Source of the DNA: Sphagnum compactum
Lineage: Eukaryota; Bryophyta; Sphagnopsida; Sphagnales
Assembly (NCBI GenBank): GCA_965153455.1
Contig: OZ234493.1
Span: forward strand, 24,108,213-24,172,212
DNA length: 64,000 bases
Direction: 5' to 3'
Under the pieces are notes generated by a model. That model made no database searches. It had not been told where the DNA came from and saw only the letters and a program-made list of their open reading frames with translations. Position numbers and translations under genes: made by a program. This document shows positions 1 to 12,539 of this stretch, one piece after another (position 1 is the stretch's first letter; every line of letters starts with the position of its first letter).

Positions 1-97
1 CATCCTAATATAAAGTTGCAATTGTGCAGAGAGAGAAAAACAATATAGCATAGCCCACAACACCTCAGACACAAGGAAGAGGATGAATTTTAAGTAC

Positions 98-1967
98 TTC
101 TTCCCGCTCAATATACCCTGTCTTACGCAAGTCATACAATTGGAATGCAACTGCATCAACCACAAAACACAGGAGTCAACATACACTATTCTCAAGTCTA
201 AATGAATTTGCCATCAAGAATCTCTGCAACATGTTATGTAGTACATGTTCTCACAAGCAATGATTATGAGCACCCTGCTTTACAAGTTTATTCACAAGTC
301 TAAACCCATATCACATATAATGAATACTTGCAGCAGCTGACTTTGGGATCATGCCATTGCACTTCACCACTCTCTGGAAAGTAACATCTTTGTCCAGTTC
401 CACATAGATATTAATCTTAAATTGTAAAGAGGAGTTGACTTCACATCCAAGTATATGTATATCATCTAACTGTAGAATGATCCCAAACGCAGAGAGAGAG
501 AAAAGACAAAAGCTGACAATTGATTTTGTCATCCAGAGGTGCATCAGGATGGAAGACACTGAGAGAGCGAACAAATTCTCCAAATTCAATAACGCCATTT
601 TGCTTAACATCAAACAGATCAAACACCTGCAGAAGTAAAAGGACAGCCCATCTCAAAGCAAAAACAAACAAACAAACAAACAAATGACCAGAGAAGCAAA
701 TGTCCACCACCAAACCACACACTTCTTCTAAATGTTGATCCCCATTTAGTGAGACACTGACAGAGTGGTTCTCCATCAGTTATGTGTTATGAGGTGCCTT
801 CAATTGTGCTGTGATGAATCATACAATAAACATGACAGTGGTGTTTCTCAGACACAATTTAAACCATCATAAATAAAATGACTTAGCTTACCCGGTCTGC
901 AAAAAGGTTCTCTCTTTTGCTTTTGAACAGCGCCAACTGAAATTCTTCCTGCAGACAACACAACAGAGAGACCAATCTAAGAGTGCTGATGAAAGTCTCA
1001 CAATGGAAAAAGAAAACCACAAGGGACTTGTCCCAGAAACTGCTCTATTCTCAGAATATGTATTTAACTAAAGGTCTTCACAACAGCCTACACAAAAAAG
1101 TGCAAATCCTAAACACCCAAAATCTGCCAATGCAATCCAGGAGACGGTCTATGCTTAGAGGTACAAACTAAGTGTATTTGATGCTAACTACCAGTGTTAG
1201 TTATATCTTTGCAATGCACCTGTGCCAATTTGAAGAAACAAATCCAAGAACTCTGGTCTTTCCTGAAGATTTGCTGGTTCCAAAACCTTCCAACTAAACA
1301 TGATCAACTACTTTTGTTCACACAGCCTATGGTGTAGTTACAATAAAAAAAACCCTAGGTTCAAAAGTTCTGAAACTGAACCTTCTTGATTCAATCAACC
1401 AGAGTCACAAATCTCAATGTCCCAAGTGCAGCCTTGTTCAGGAGACCATCTGGGTGGAGATGTGGGAAGAGAGGGAAAAGAGAATATATATAGTAGACAG
1501 GTAAAGTGGGCACACAGAACCTTGTGGATGAGACCATCATTAAAGATGGAACTACTGATCTTCTTGAACAGCTCATACAGGGCCTCAACCTCGCTCACAC
1601 TGACTGCCCCATCACCCCACCTCAAGCCAGTTAGAGAAACATTTGCCTACATCCATATATATATAGATAGATAGGTATATACCCTTCCAGATAGCAAGAA
1701 GCCTACTCCTCAAACACTTACCTCACCACAAAATGTGTCCATGACACAGTGTGCTACATGCTTTGGAACTTGATACTGTGCTTCTGACCATAGAAAAAAT
1801 CCCCTTTATCCTTGAGTACACCTTCAACAGCTTTAACCTAAACTCTCCTGGTTTTATGCATAACAAGCTAGACACAGGTGTTCAGTACTTGACAATATCT
1901 AAATGCCATGTTTCAGAAGGCAGGCTCCTAAACATGCTGAGTGAGTGACATGGTGAAGCTCTCTTCC

Positions 1968-2024
<57 letters not shown>

Positions 2025-2171
2025 AGAATCTATGAGAACCAGAGAGAATTTGTGATGAGCCTTGTCTCATTTACTTTGAGAAGATGACTCACAGGCTGTT
2101 TCTCCAGCGAGAATTGTGGGGTCTTCATAGCCTTGTGGCTCTTTTATCATTTTGGAATGAAAGCAACCCAT
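98..2171 (-). CDS. Calcineurin B-like (CBL) calcium sensor, CBL1/9-type N-terminus, 3' end off window
   Basis: CBL proteins bind Ca2+ and recruit CIPK kinases to membranes to control ion transport. Five exons join in phase: 2171-2093, 1603-1521, 948-892, 626-518, 150-98, giving 127 residues of a family usually about 210 aa long; EF-hand 4 and the C-terminus lie left of base 1. The start is fixed by the N-terminal MGCFHSK, the dual acylation signal (Gly2 myristoylation, Cys3 S-acylation in the family) of CBL1/CBL9-type plasma-membrane members. Seen in order: the [11 protein letters not shown] helix opening the degenerate first EF-hand, EF-hand 2 loop at about residues 79-90 ([12 protein letters not shown]), the [11 protein letters not shown] linker, and EF-hand 3 loop at about 116-127 ([12 protein letters not shown]). 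Introns are 266-572 bp; intron 1 holds a long GA/TC microsatellite. No frame damage is seen. Family assignment is sure; the CBL1/9 class rests on the N-terminus only. Confidence 0.9.
1970..2022. repeat. (GA)n microsatellite in CBL intron 1
   Basis: About 26 uninterrupted GA dinucleotides. On the gene's sense strand this is a TC polypyrimidine run directly downstream of the first coding exon's donor site. It is likely length-variable. Confidence 0.95.
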
Positions 2172-3470
2172 GATGAGGATGAGGCTGTAATCCTCTAATA
2201 CACAAACGAAGTGAAAGCAACCAAAACAATCACCCCTGCAGCAAGAGATGAACTCAGTCTCAGTGCATGTGGGTTCCAGAGAGTGCAAGAGACTATACTC
2301 ACTCATGAAGCCCAGATTCCCACAGCAAGCAAGAAAGCAAGCAGTGTAGTCATACATGCTCCCACCCCCTCCCTCCAGTTTGGTTCAGTCAGACCTCAAT
2401 GACCTAATGCATTGAAAAAAAGGGTGCAAAGGGTTTGCTAATGGGGAGGAAGGGGATGATGAACTGTATGTTTGAGAACTCATACTTCAAGTTCTTCACT
2501 AAAATTGTAAACTGCTTGATGTGATGATTTTGTGACAGATTGCTTCAGGAGCTCAGAGACAAAAGGGCAAGCAAACGGGATTTGACTCAAACTCAGAAGG
2601 CCCAAGTGCTACAAAATTCTCCAAAACAGTTGCACAGTATGCCAGAGGGAATGCTGATAAAAAGCTCATTCTACCCATTTCCTTCTTAACCCTAACAGAT
2701 AACACGAGCTCATTCGAATTCCTCTCAGAAATTTGTCCCTCTACAGTTTGAACCCACTAGTTTTCCTTGAATAAAAACCCTAAACCACTGCATCGACATT
2801 GAATCCACACATAAGAGTTGTGAGTGATGAAACCCATTTCTCAGAAACAGAAAACTTGGGCTATCTTTTTCCACAGTACTGCAATCTTTCCCCCCACCCA
2901 GCCACCTACATCATACGGCAGAAGGGAGAAAAAGAAGCCCCCCATCTGAGGACAACGTGAACACCCCACCAAAAAAGAAGGAAGCAAAAAAAAACCAAAA
3001 GACCTTGTACCAGAAATGTGTACCTGATTCATTCAACAGCAGATCGATGGTGGGGTTCGCAAACAAAACAAAAAAGAGGAGTGTAAACCGATACAACCCA
3101 CCCGCGCATCACAAAAACCCGCGTCTATCTTTCGTCGTTAATAGACTCCAAGGATCACCGCCACCACCACCACCCCAATTCCCCGTCTCAAAAACCGAAA
3201 TCCTCAGAACTGAGGATTCAGACCCACAGCAATCATCTGGGGACGCCATCCCATGAGGGGAAAAAAAGAGAGACAGACCCCACAAACAACAGCAGCAGCA
3301 GCTTTACAGGAGGTATGATCTTCTGGGGACTTGCATGATGCACTCCTCAACTCTCCCCACGTTGCACTACAACAAACCACCACACCTTTGCAATCCACTC
3401 ACCACGAAATACACAACACACATGGGGCCTATGTATCACACACTCTCTCAATCTAAAAACACAAGTCGTG
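2172..3470 (-). promoter_or_regulatory. Upstream region of the CBL gene (5'UTR and promoter, limits unknown)
   Basis: No other gene is visible here. The stretch lies immediately upstream of the CBL start codon. It is less AT-rich around 3000-3400, where a possible untranslated first exon could end at a donor-like AATCAG/GTACAC near 3023 on the minus strand. The short ORFs are low-complexity and look like chance. The transcription start cannot be placed from sequence alone. Confidence 0.35.
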
Positions 3471-3496
3471 TATGAACTCCACAGTTCAACACTCCA

Positions 3497-3497
3497 T

Positions 3498-3528
<31 letters not shown>

Positions 3529-3656
3529 TGTGGGTGTTCGTACGTGTTTTCTGTTGCTTACAAATTTGTAAACATTTGTGAGAGAAAGAGAGAGAGTGTG
3601 TGTTTGTTGTCTATGTGTGTTTTCTGCTACTTACTCACAAATTTGCAAACTTTTTG
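3497..3656. repeat. Two-copy tandem duplication beginning with GA repeats
   Basis: A roughly 78-bp unit occurs twice. Each copy begins with a GA-rich run, continues through a TGTGTTTTCTG(C/T)T segment and ends in ACAAATTTG(T/C)AAAC. The copies differ by a few substitutions and small indels, so the duplication is not brand new. Confidence 0.7.
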
Positions 3657-3659
3657 TTC

Positions 3660-5540
3660 GACAAGAACAAAATAAAAATTGTGAGACGTTCCAAAATTTT
3701 ATGAGAAGCTACAAGTTGCTAATTTTGCAAAGAAAAATGATTTGTAAGTGGGTACGGTAGTGTTGGAAGGGGAAGGCCTCAGAGTGCTTTACTTTCACTG
3801 TTACTTTCTCTGGAAGTGATAAAAAGCTGTGTAGAAAAAGAAGCTACAAAAATTGCCTTCATGCCCTAGTTATTTGGGTAATTTATTTATTTATTTTGTT
3901 TGAATGAATTTCTCCTCTTTTGTGGAATTTTTATTTTTTTTTTGAGAAAAAGCTTTAGAAAAACTTGTTTTTTCAGTGTTAGGTGTGTGTGTGTTTCTTT
4001 TGTGAAGTCAAAAAATTATGGAATAAATGCAACTTTTCCCTCAATTTTGCTTCAACTTTACTTAGAAAGGTGTTTTTTTGTGCTTTGTGTTGAAAACTAA
4101 TGCAATGTTTTTGAATTGAATGACCCAAACATGATACATTTTTATGTTATGTTAGTTAGTGTGATCCATATTAATTAGTTGTGGCGGTGCCTTTCCAGCT
4201 CAGGTTTTTAGTTTTGCACCGAGTCTCTTTAATTTGCCCATAGCCAAAAAAAAAAAAAAAATTCTGAAAGTGGAGACTCCCCAATACACAAATAATACTC
4301 ACTCCAAAAATAGAAAAATAAGTTCCAATATTGGCCCAGCAATAGGTATAGGGTCCAAGACCACAACAGTGGGGCAAAGAAAGAATATAGGACAAAAGTG
4401 AGATGCTATTGGGACCATATTGGGGAACCATTTGGGAACTCGATGAGAACACAAAAAATCCCAAAAATCCAACACCCTCCCACACCGACCCCAAAACTGG
4501 GTGTATTCAGTGAATGCGGCTGCAGTTATGCATTGACCGACAAGAAATTATATTCCCCAGTGTGTTCATGGCCTATATTTTGGTGTAGGCTAATGGCAGG
4601 GGCAAGATTTGTGGGGACATTGTCTTATTCTTAATGTCTTAGTCCCTTGATTGAAGCCTTCCTTTATTGTTTGTTCCAACGGGGCGCCGATGTCGAACTC
4701 GGACTCGTCTCAGGCAGGACTCCCTCACGCCCGCAACTCCTTGGACTCGTCGCAGCACTCCCTCATCCTTGCACCTCCAAGTCATGCTCTAGACTACCTT
4801 GAGATGTGAGTGGGAATGCTCTTCTTGCACGCTCGCAACTCCAAGTGATGCTCCTACATTACCTTGAGATGTGAGCATGGATTTTTTATGCCAAAAAACA
4901 AGTTTCAAAGAAAAAGTAGAATGTTTTATAATTTTAGTACAAGCTTCAAAAATAGACCTGCAAATACTAGATTCTAAAGTGAAAGTAAAGCACATACAAG
5001 GGGGATCATCATAAAACATAAAGATAAAAATCATAGATCAAATTAACAACAAATATTTGGATTATTGTTGGATCCAACAATTTATAATTTAAAATATTAA
5101 ATCAAGGAGATTCAAAAGAGCAAGGAATCAATTATGTTATATCAATCACTTGTATAAATTTCTCCCTATAGTTTGTACATCCAAAAAAAAAATGTTGATT
5201 TAATGTGGGAAGATTTTATAAATTTTTATACCCATATCGATTTTACTATAACACTATTTGAACATGCATTAACAACATTTCCAAACTTACTACGTTTTTT
5301 GGATTCTTGGGTTGTATATAAAAAATAGAAGGGCATATCATCAATTGGGCCAAAATGCACACCATTGAATTCTTAAAGATAGGATTAAAAAGAACTAAAA
5401 AATCATGAACTTCATTGTGCTTCAAAGGTGACAAAACAACATGTTGATTTGCAAGTAGGAAACAAGGAAAACCTGCTCACTTTTCTTGAATTTGATAGCA
5501 AGAAATCAACACCATAGTTGAATGGAAGCTACACAATAAA
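3660..5540. other. Intergenic, mostly repeat-derived
   Basis: No gene recognised. It holds a copy of a dispersed repeat (about 4230-4460) also found inverted near 14.7-15.0 kb. A GC-richer patch at 4675-4870 carries two diverged copies of a segment ending in CTTGAGATGTGAG. The rest is AT-rich with no clear coding signal. Confidence 0.5.
4230..4460 (+). repeat. Dispersed repeat, copy 1 (inverted copy at 14720-15010)
   Basis: Shared landmarks, in the same order as in the reverse complement of 14720-15010, include TTCTGAAA near the start, an AATAC(T)CACT segment, TATAGG, GGGCAAAG followed by TATAGGACAAA, GCTATTGGGA, CATATTGGG and GATGRGAACAC. The copies are clearly diverged. Class unknown. Confidence 0.6.
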
Positions 5541-5550
5541 TAATAAATAG

Positions 5551-6690
5551 GAAAGGCATGTGGGCAAATGAAGCAATAGAAGCAACAATGGATGTTGTTG
5601 AAAAAGGAATATATTCCCATAGGGCCAACATCTCATGGGACATTCCCTTGAACTCATTTTCTTCTCAATTGAATGGCAGAACAAGATCCATGAAGATGGG
5701 GTCAATAGATGTGCTTATAAAAAAGAGATGTTACAATGATTTTGTAGACCTTATGCAAGAATGTGAATTGTCCATAAGCTTACAACAACTAAAGATGAAA
5801 GTTGCAAAGCTCACACAAACAAGGGTTACACCATTTTGAGATGGGATATCTAGCAACACCTAGTGATATCAATTCAAGTGTAAACATTGAAAAGTCAACA
5901 TTCAACAAGTAAAAGGATTAAAACTCTATAAAACGTGAGTACTAACACCCAATTCATGCATTTTTTCCTACACCAACCTATAATCACTATATACTCAACA
6001 TTATTATGTTACAAATCATGCATGGAATTTAGATGAAATTGGCATTCAAACTAATAGACAAGTAGGAGTAAGAATTTTTGGCTAGGAAAATATCAGATGC
6101 AATTTATAACACCATCCCTACCTAAGTCTTGGGAATGGTTAACAATAAAATTTGGAATAAATGTTATAAGAAATGTTATACCAAGGTTTTACAACTTTAG
6201 AACAAAGAGATCACAAGATGATTACATCAAACTTTGTAAACCAAATACATACATGGCAATACAAAAGAAAGCTTGGATGACTTCTTTATTGTTTAAAGAA
6301 TTCTTATATTTCTTCAAGAAGTTTATTCAAGGTGGAATGTCTTTCACCAATACACACTTGTTTGTTTTGGACGGGCATGGCAAACATGTTACCTTAAAAG
6401 TAATAGTAATAAAACATGCACAAAAGTTTCGGTTAAACATGATCGCCTTATCATCCCACACATCACGTGCTCCATAACCATTAGATGTACCTTGTTTTAA
6501 ACCATTAAAACAACATTCAAAAGGTCAAGGATGTAACTATGTCTAGAAACAATCACATAAAACCAAGAAAAAAAACCTTAGTTAGATCAATAGATCAAGT
6601 TTTAAAATAATCACCCACAAAAAAAACATCGAGTCTAGATTTAAGGCAATAGGAACATGGCATTTCAACCCCAAGGCAATGGACAATAAG
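5551..6690 (+). pseudogene. Degenerate pogo/Tigger-like (CENPB-DDE_1) transposase
   Basis: Relic of a Tc1/mariner-superfamily transposase of the pogo/Tigger branch. At 5558-5839 a reading frame shows the N-terminal DNA-binding pattern (EAIEATMDVVEKGIYS, a WDIP segment, then GRTRSMKMG and SISLQQLKMKVAKLTQ). At about 6030-6080 another frame reads WNLDEIGIQ, the region of the first catalytic Asp. At 6097-6477 the frame runs through NVIPRFYNF, AWMTSLLF and LFVLDGHGKHVT, containing the second catalytic Asp, then ALSSHTS. Beyond a stop, similarity continues as PLDVPCFKPLK and, near 6665, GI-HFNPKAMDN. Stops and frameshifts at about 5840-5950, 6080 and 6477 break it, so it cannot encode an active enzyme. 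No terminal inverted repeats were recognised. Confidence 0.75.
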
Positions 6691-9600
6691 AGTTGACCTT
6701 CAAAACTATACACTACAACAAACATCAATGACCAAGAAAGCGAAAATGATTGCACAATAAATGAGGCCCGAAGCTAATTGTAATCAAAATTAGGGTTTTC
6801 AGGATCTACTATTATAGAACTTTTGCATATAGTTGAAATAGTTCAACAAATATGAGTTAAGGATCTATTTACCAATAGGTGAAACAAGACCAACATCATT
6901 ATGTATATATGGCTCAAAGTCCTATAGTGATTAAATAGCAACCATAAAATATCAATGTTATAAACCTGCATGAGGATAGTCTTAAGGTGCTACAAGAAAC
7001 TTAGCCTTTTCCAAATTTGACCCAAAAATCCATGTGTTTGCATAAATTATTTTCATTACTTCATTTACATGCAAAACAAAAAAAAGGAAAAAAACCATTA
7101 GGTGATTATTCCCAATCATATGTTGTGACATTTATTGAATACCTAAATATCTTAAGGAAAAGAACCACTACTTGATTATTCCCAATCACATGTTGTGAAA
7201 TATATTGTTTTTAGAAGAAAAAAGCTGGTTTTACAACTAGGTTTACAATTCAGTTTTTAAATTGCAATGACCATTTACAACTCACCATATTTTTACACCC
7301 ATGAGTGTTATCAGACAAGTTGCATGAATTGCAAGAAATGCAACTCATCGTATATATAATCACACTATAATCCAACTCATTGCAATTCAATTGCAATTTT
7401 ATCACAACAACTCAGTTTCAACTACGATGCAACTCCCCTATGACTACAACCATAATGTTATGCTAATATCATTTTTCATCCATTCATCAAAATTTAACAC
7501 ATGGCACTATCAGGATTTTTTGGTGATTTTTTTAAAATATTCATATTCATCATCCATTATGATTATTCATTTTAAATGAACTTAGATTATGACATGTAGC
7601 ACAATCAAAAGTTGCCATGTGGCATATTAATTGAATTTTGGAAACAAATATACATATCAATACTTAAGTAGGTTGGTACATAATCATAGGTAGGTAATTG
7701 GTAACTCTTACATACCAACTTACCTACTTAGGTAGGTAGAAAAATAAGACTATTTACTTAGACAGGTAAAAAATAAAAATGTAAAAAGGTAGGTGAACTA
7801 AAGAGTAGCCATTATTTTAATTATGTTTTGTGTTTTTCACTTAGGGTTAAATTTTTATGGGCTCATCCCAACATGGCACATCTATTTTAATGTGAGAATA
7901 CAAGAGAAGATGCCTTCTTTATATAATTTATGAAATGAGATATTGAAAACAAAGCATATGGGTTAAATTTTTTTGTTACACCCTAATTGCAATTGAATTA
8001 TAACTACAAAAAAGATTTTTCCACATGCTTTGTGTTTGATTTTAATTTTGTAATTAGTCTGAATTAATTAATCAAATTTAAATAGTTGATTAGTTAGTGA
8101 ATTTAGATAATTAATTAATAGATAATTAACTATAAATTTTTAATATTTATTTATTCATTATCTAAATTAATTAACAAAATACATTTGATTAATTAATTCA
8201 AATGAATAGTTTATTATTCAATTTAGTTAATTAGTTCATAGTTTTTAAGTATATTACATATTAATTACTAATTAATAAATTATCAACAAATAATTTATTA
8301 TAAGATAAAAAAATATAAACATGAATTTGAATAAAATACATCAAGGTATATAGAGACATATCCATATGTACACCCTTATTGAATGTTTAATAAAATATAC
8401 CCATTGCCTTTAATTTCACAAATTGTTTGAATTAGATTGATTAATTTACATTCAGGGCTAATTATTTAATATAATTTTTAATTCATAGTAATTAAATAAA
8501 TTAAGCCAAAAATTAATATCTAATATTTAGTAAATTATTCTAAATATTATGTATTAAATATGCCATAAGATGCAATTGTTGTGGGTGCCAAAAAGTTGTT
8601 CGCAAATGAATCGGCTATTATCCATTTTGCATTTTCTCATGTAACCTAGAAAATTTTTAAGTGAATAAACTTGAATACCATGATGTACCTCCAATATAAA
8701 TACTTTAAATATAATTTATATAACATTGGGATTCAATTTGAGGCCTACAAATTCACACTTTATATGGATAGTGAATTGATAGTACTTTATTAATGGCCAA
8801 ATAATGGCATTGTAATGGCCATCCACTTGTAAAACAATGCCAATACTATGGCCTTATAATGGCAGATAAGTAACAACTAATGGCATTTGGGTGGCCATAT
8901 ATGCATAATAGTGGGCACTAGTAGTACAATAGTGGCCATGTAATGGCAACATAGTGGCCAACTAATTGCACAAATAGACTTCATAATTGAAAACTAGTTA
9001 TAAAGTTTGTACTTCATGGATAGTGGGAATGTAAACACATGATGTAGTCACCTGCATGAAAGTTATATGTTAATTGTAAAAGTTGTTCAATGTGTAGCTC
9101 ATTTTTAATAGTCCTAACTTAATTGCGTGTTATAATTACAATGTAATTCTTCAAAAAGTCAAACGTAGTTAACTACATGTTTAAATGCGGTGCTTATAAA
9201 TTACCATATATGAAACACATTTAGAACTATGGTGCAACTACTAAATAACTAGCTTATTTTCTAATGTGAAAATTTATTTATTAAATCACCATATTTATAA
9301 TGTGTAGTTGCATAGGAGTTGCATTGCAGGACATAGTTGTAACACAATTATATTTGAATGGTTTTTTAGCTCTAGTTGTAAGGTAGTGTGGTTTCCACAA
9401 ACACAATTTTTTCATAATGTGAAAATCTAGATATCCTAATGAAAAAAACCATAGATAAAACACTCGTAAAGGAAATTCAAGAAGGAAGGCAAAAGGAGAG
9501 GGGGGACAAACAATTGAAAAAGAACAGTAAATATAAAGGGTACAATAGATTGAATAACTCAAATAGCTACTAAGAAATGTGTTAGAACACAATTTGTTAC

Positions 9601-9800
9601 AACTTATATTTCAACATCTATAAGGGAGGTGCATGATAGATTTCACCAAAATTTTTGAATAAGTTTGCAAGTAAATTCACATAGGTATAAAGGCATAGTT
9701 TGAAATGCACAACATGGTCTCAACAAAAGGCTAGGCAACAGGCATGAGGGTGTTGAGTACCAAGGTTGTTGTTTTCTAATGATTAAATGCATTGAAAACA
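6691..9800. other. Very AT-rich intergenic stretch
   Basis: No credible gene. At 7660-7760 TAGGTAGG-type motifs form a loose inverted repeat. From about 8030 to 8560 the DNA is almost pure A/T with many TTAATTAAT words and short palindromes. At 8790-8965 the word AATGGC(C) recurs about ten times at irregular spacing. ORFs here are short and low-complexity. Confidence 0.5.
8790..8965. repeat. Irregular repeat of AATGGC/TGGCCA words
   Basis: About ten occurrences of AATGGC or its complement-like GTGGCCA within 175 bp, spaced roughly 12-30 bp apart. It looks like an old, decayed short-period tandem array. Confidence 0.5.
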
Positions 9801-9819
9801 AACAAAAGAAAAAAACCTC

Positions 9820-10350
9820 AAACATAACACAAGACCATGGCAATGAAAAGAACACCAAGACCATGGTGAATAAGAAGAACAATAATTAAAACAAGGCAAT
9901 CAAAAGGAATCAAAACCATGATGACCAAGAAGAACACCAAGATCACAACGACTAAAATGAAATTAAAACCATGACAATAAAAAAGAACATTAGAACACAT
10001 CAATCAAACGAAATCAATACCATCATGACCAAGAGGAACACCAAAACCATGACAAGAAAGAGGAAACCAAATACATGATTATAACTAGAAGAACCGATAA
10101 CACAATGACTAAGAAGAACCAAGAACATGAAAAACATGCATCACAAACTTGGCCCCTCCACATATATGTGTTTTTACAACATTTTAACAATGTGTTCAAG
10201 GTTAAATGCTAGTGAAGCACATTGTTCAATCATTGATATTATTATGTTGTAATGACAATTTAATACAATGATCAAGAAGAACAATAAAACACAACAATCA
10301 AGAGGAACCAAGACCATGATAATCAAAAGAAACACCAAGAGCACAATGGT
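9820..10350. repeat. Degenerate tandem array of a CCATGA/AAGAAC-rich unit
   Basis: Motifs such as AAGAACACCAAGA and AACCATGATGACC alternate about a dozen times over some 500 bp with a loose period of 35-45 bp. Copies are strongly diverged, and a part near 10150-10260 is not repeated. The hydrophobic ORFs on the minus strand are a by-product of the repeat. Confidence 0.55.
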
Positions 10351-10959
10351 AGTTGCACACAAGAGTCTACACAAAAAGAATGAAACTTGGATTTACATAA
10401 ACTATTAAAAGTATTACGACTTAAAACTCTTTACTTTGAAATATTCTAAAAATTATGTTTAGTTGAATTAGGCTTTGAAAATAACATAAGTTAAAACAAT
10501 AATGAATGTCAAATTGCTTCATTATTTTTTAATAAATATATGCACATTAATCACATTATAAAACTTATTTTAAACATCCCATTTGACAACATTATATATA
10601 TTTTATTTATAACAAAATATTTCAATTTTATGAATAAATAAAATCAACACCTTGCCCAATTATAAATGGATTAGAAGTATGATTTCCAACAATGTTTCTT
10701 GCAAAAACAAGTTTTATATCACCTAAATGTACTCTTGAAGGTTAAATGTGTCAATGTTAGAACACAAAAAAAATGAACAAATTGTGTCAAAAGTTTAGAA
10801 ACATGATTTATTGTGTTTTAATTATTGCATATGCAAATTTTCATTGAAAAACTCCATATAAAAGTGTTGTATTTTAAATTTTTGCTAATAGTAGAAAGTT
10901 ATAAACTCCTACTTTTGGTTGTCACTGGGTATGTAAAGACTAAAGACCTTGTGAGATTT

Positions 10960-12510
10960 GTTTTTGAGTAGTTGGAAGGCATGTTCCTCATCATAACTTT
11001 TCATTTGTGGGCAATGGGTAGGTGTTTCAAAAAACAAAGTGCTCACTCTTGTGGGTGTTTCGTTTTTTGAAAAAGCCCACCTTCCTTTTTAAAAATTTCC
11101 CATGATACTTGATGATTAACCTCCAAGCATTGGGCGAATATTTGCCTGGTATCATGAGAAAAAATAACCTTATACATCGTCACACACAATAAAGCCCACA
11201 GCTGAGGTTTTTATCTGTCACTAATTATTAATAGAATATAAATATGTTAAATAATATATGCAATTAACTAACTAGTATGAAGGCACAATTTGCACCCAAA
11301 CTTTGAGGATTCTTCCTTTTTGGATTTCTCTTTCTTTTCTTTCCAAAAGAAAACATATTAATATTTTCACAATGTCATATCTTTTGCACATGGTAGGCAC
11401 TTCTACTTTTACTAGAGTCCAAATGTGATGATATATTAGAATCTATTTGGTGGGAAGAAATACACGGAATCAATGAATTGTGCTCATGAGGATTAAAGTT
11501 AGATGATTAGTGGAGAGTCTAATAAGTTCATAATAATGTCTTGATTGGACATGCCAGTTTCTCTCCATGGTAATTGCATTTTGGATGAGATGTTAAATGA
11601 TAGGTAAAGCCAAAGGTTATGGGCTTTACTATGCATAAAGACTTGTACAATTTGTATTTATTTTTCATGATACCTCAACATATATCATGGGAAAAACACA
11701 AAGAAAATAAAAGCACACATTTTGAAAAATGTAATGCCCACCCTTTTGTGTAAGCAAAATGACCTTGGACAACGTGCCTTCCTAATACACTAGGAAAATC
11801 TGACAAGGTTCTCATGAATTTTGAAACAATAGAACATGGAATCAAGGAAATGTGTTCATGAATATTATTCGTTTATTTCATGGATAGTCAAATAAGGTCA
11901 TCAGTCAAATGTTGCAAATATGGGGCGAGGAAGATAATATGGAAGCAAGCAAAGAATGGTGCTTGTGAAAAGGATTTCTCAACGAGAGAGAAAGAAATAA
12001 CACATGCATTTTGAAAAATTGAATGCCAATTTTTGCAATGTTTCATTTTTCAAAATGTCTACTCATGGCTAATGTGTAATTATGTCAAATAATGTGCCTT
12101 CCATTTACACTACCAAAAACTCAAGAGGTTTTAATTATGAGTAGGAAATATCTTATGTTGATTATTTAAAAGTGGGAGGGACCTAATGAAGGTACATACC
12201 CCCCACCCCCCCCCCCTCTAAATAATAGGAGTAAAACAGTTGGTGAAGATTCATAATATTAAATTAATATTTTTTATAGAAAAGAATTTGGTTTGAAAAA
12301 TGGGAAATAATTATATATAGTGTAGGGTAACACCATCGAAGTGGGCCATTCCCCAAATAAACACCTCCTCAAGGGGCTGTAATTACCATGGGTAAAACAC
12401 TAGGGATCATGGAAAAAATGAAAAACAGAAACAATGCATTTCAAAAAAGCAAAATGCTTGCCATAATGGGTGTTTTTGTTTTTTAAATGCCCTATTGTTT
12501 GCGGAGGAAA
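10960..12510. repeat. Diverged direct copies of an intergenic repeat
   Basis: A pattern with a TTTT(G/C)AAAAA segment, a GCCCACC or GCC(A/T) word and a later CCTTCC(A/T)(A/T)TACAC(T)A segment recurs near 10975-11100, 11700-11810, 12000-12120 and 12425-12540. The four segments are only moderately alike. A poly-C run at 12200-12218 interrupts the tract. No coding content is seen. Confidence 0.4.
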
Positions 12511-12539
12511 ACTTGTGCTTGATATAATATCCTCTAGAC

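Noticed and set aside
4675-4870. GC-rich patch considered as a tRNA or rRNA fragment
   Set aside because: No cloverleaf, no A/B box pair and no recognised rRNA core; it is better explained as two diverged repeat copies.
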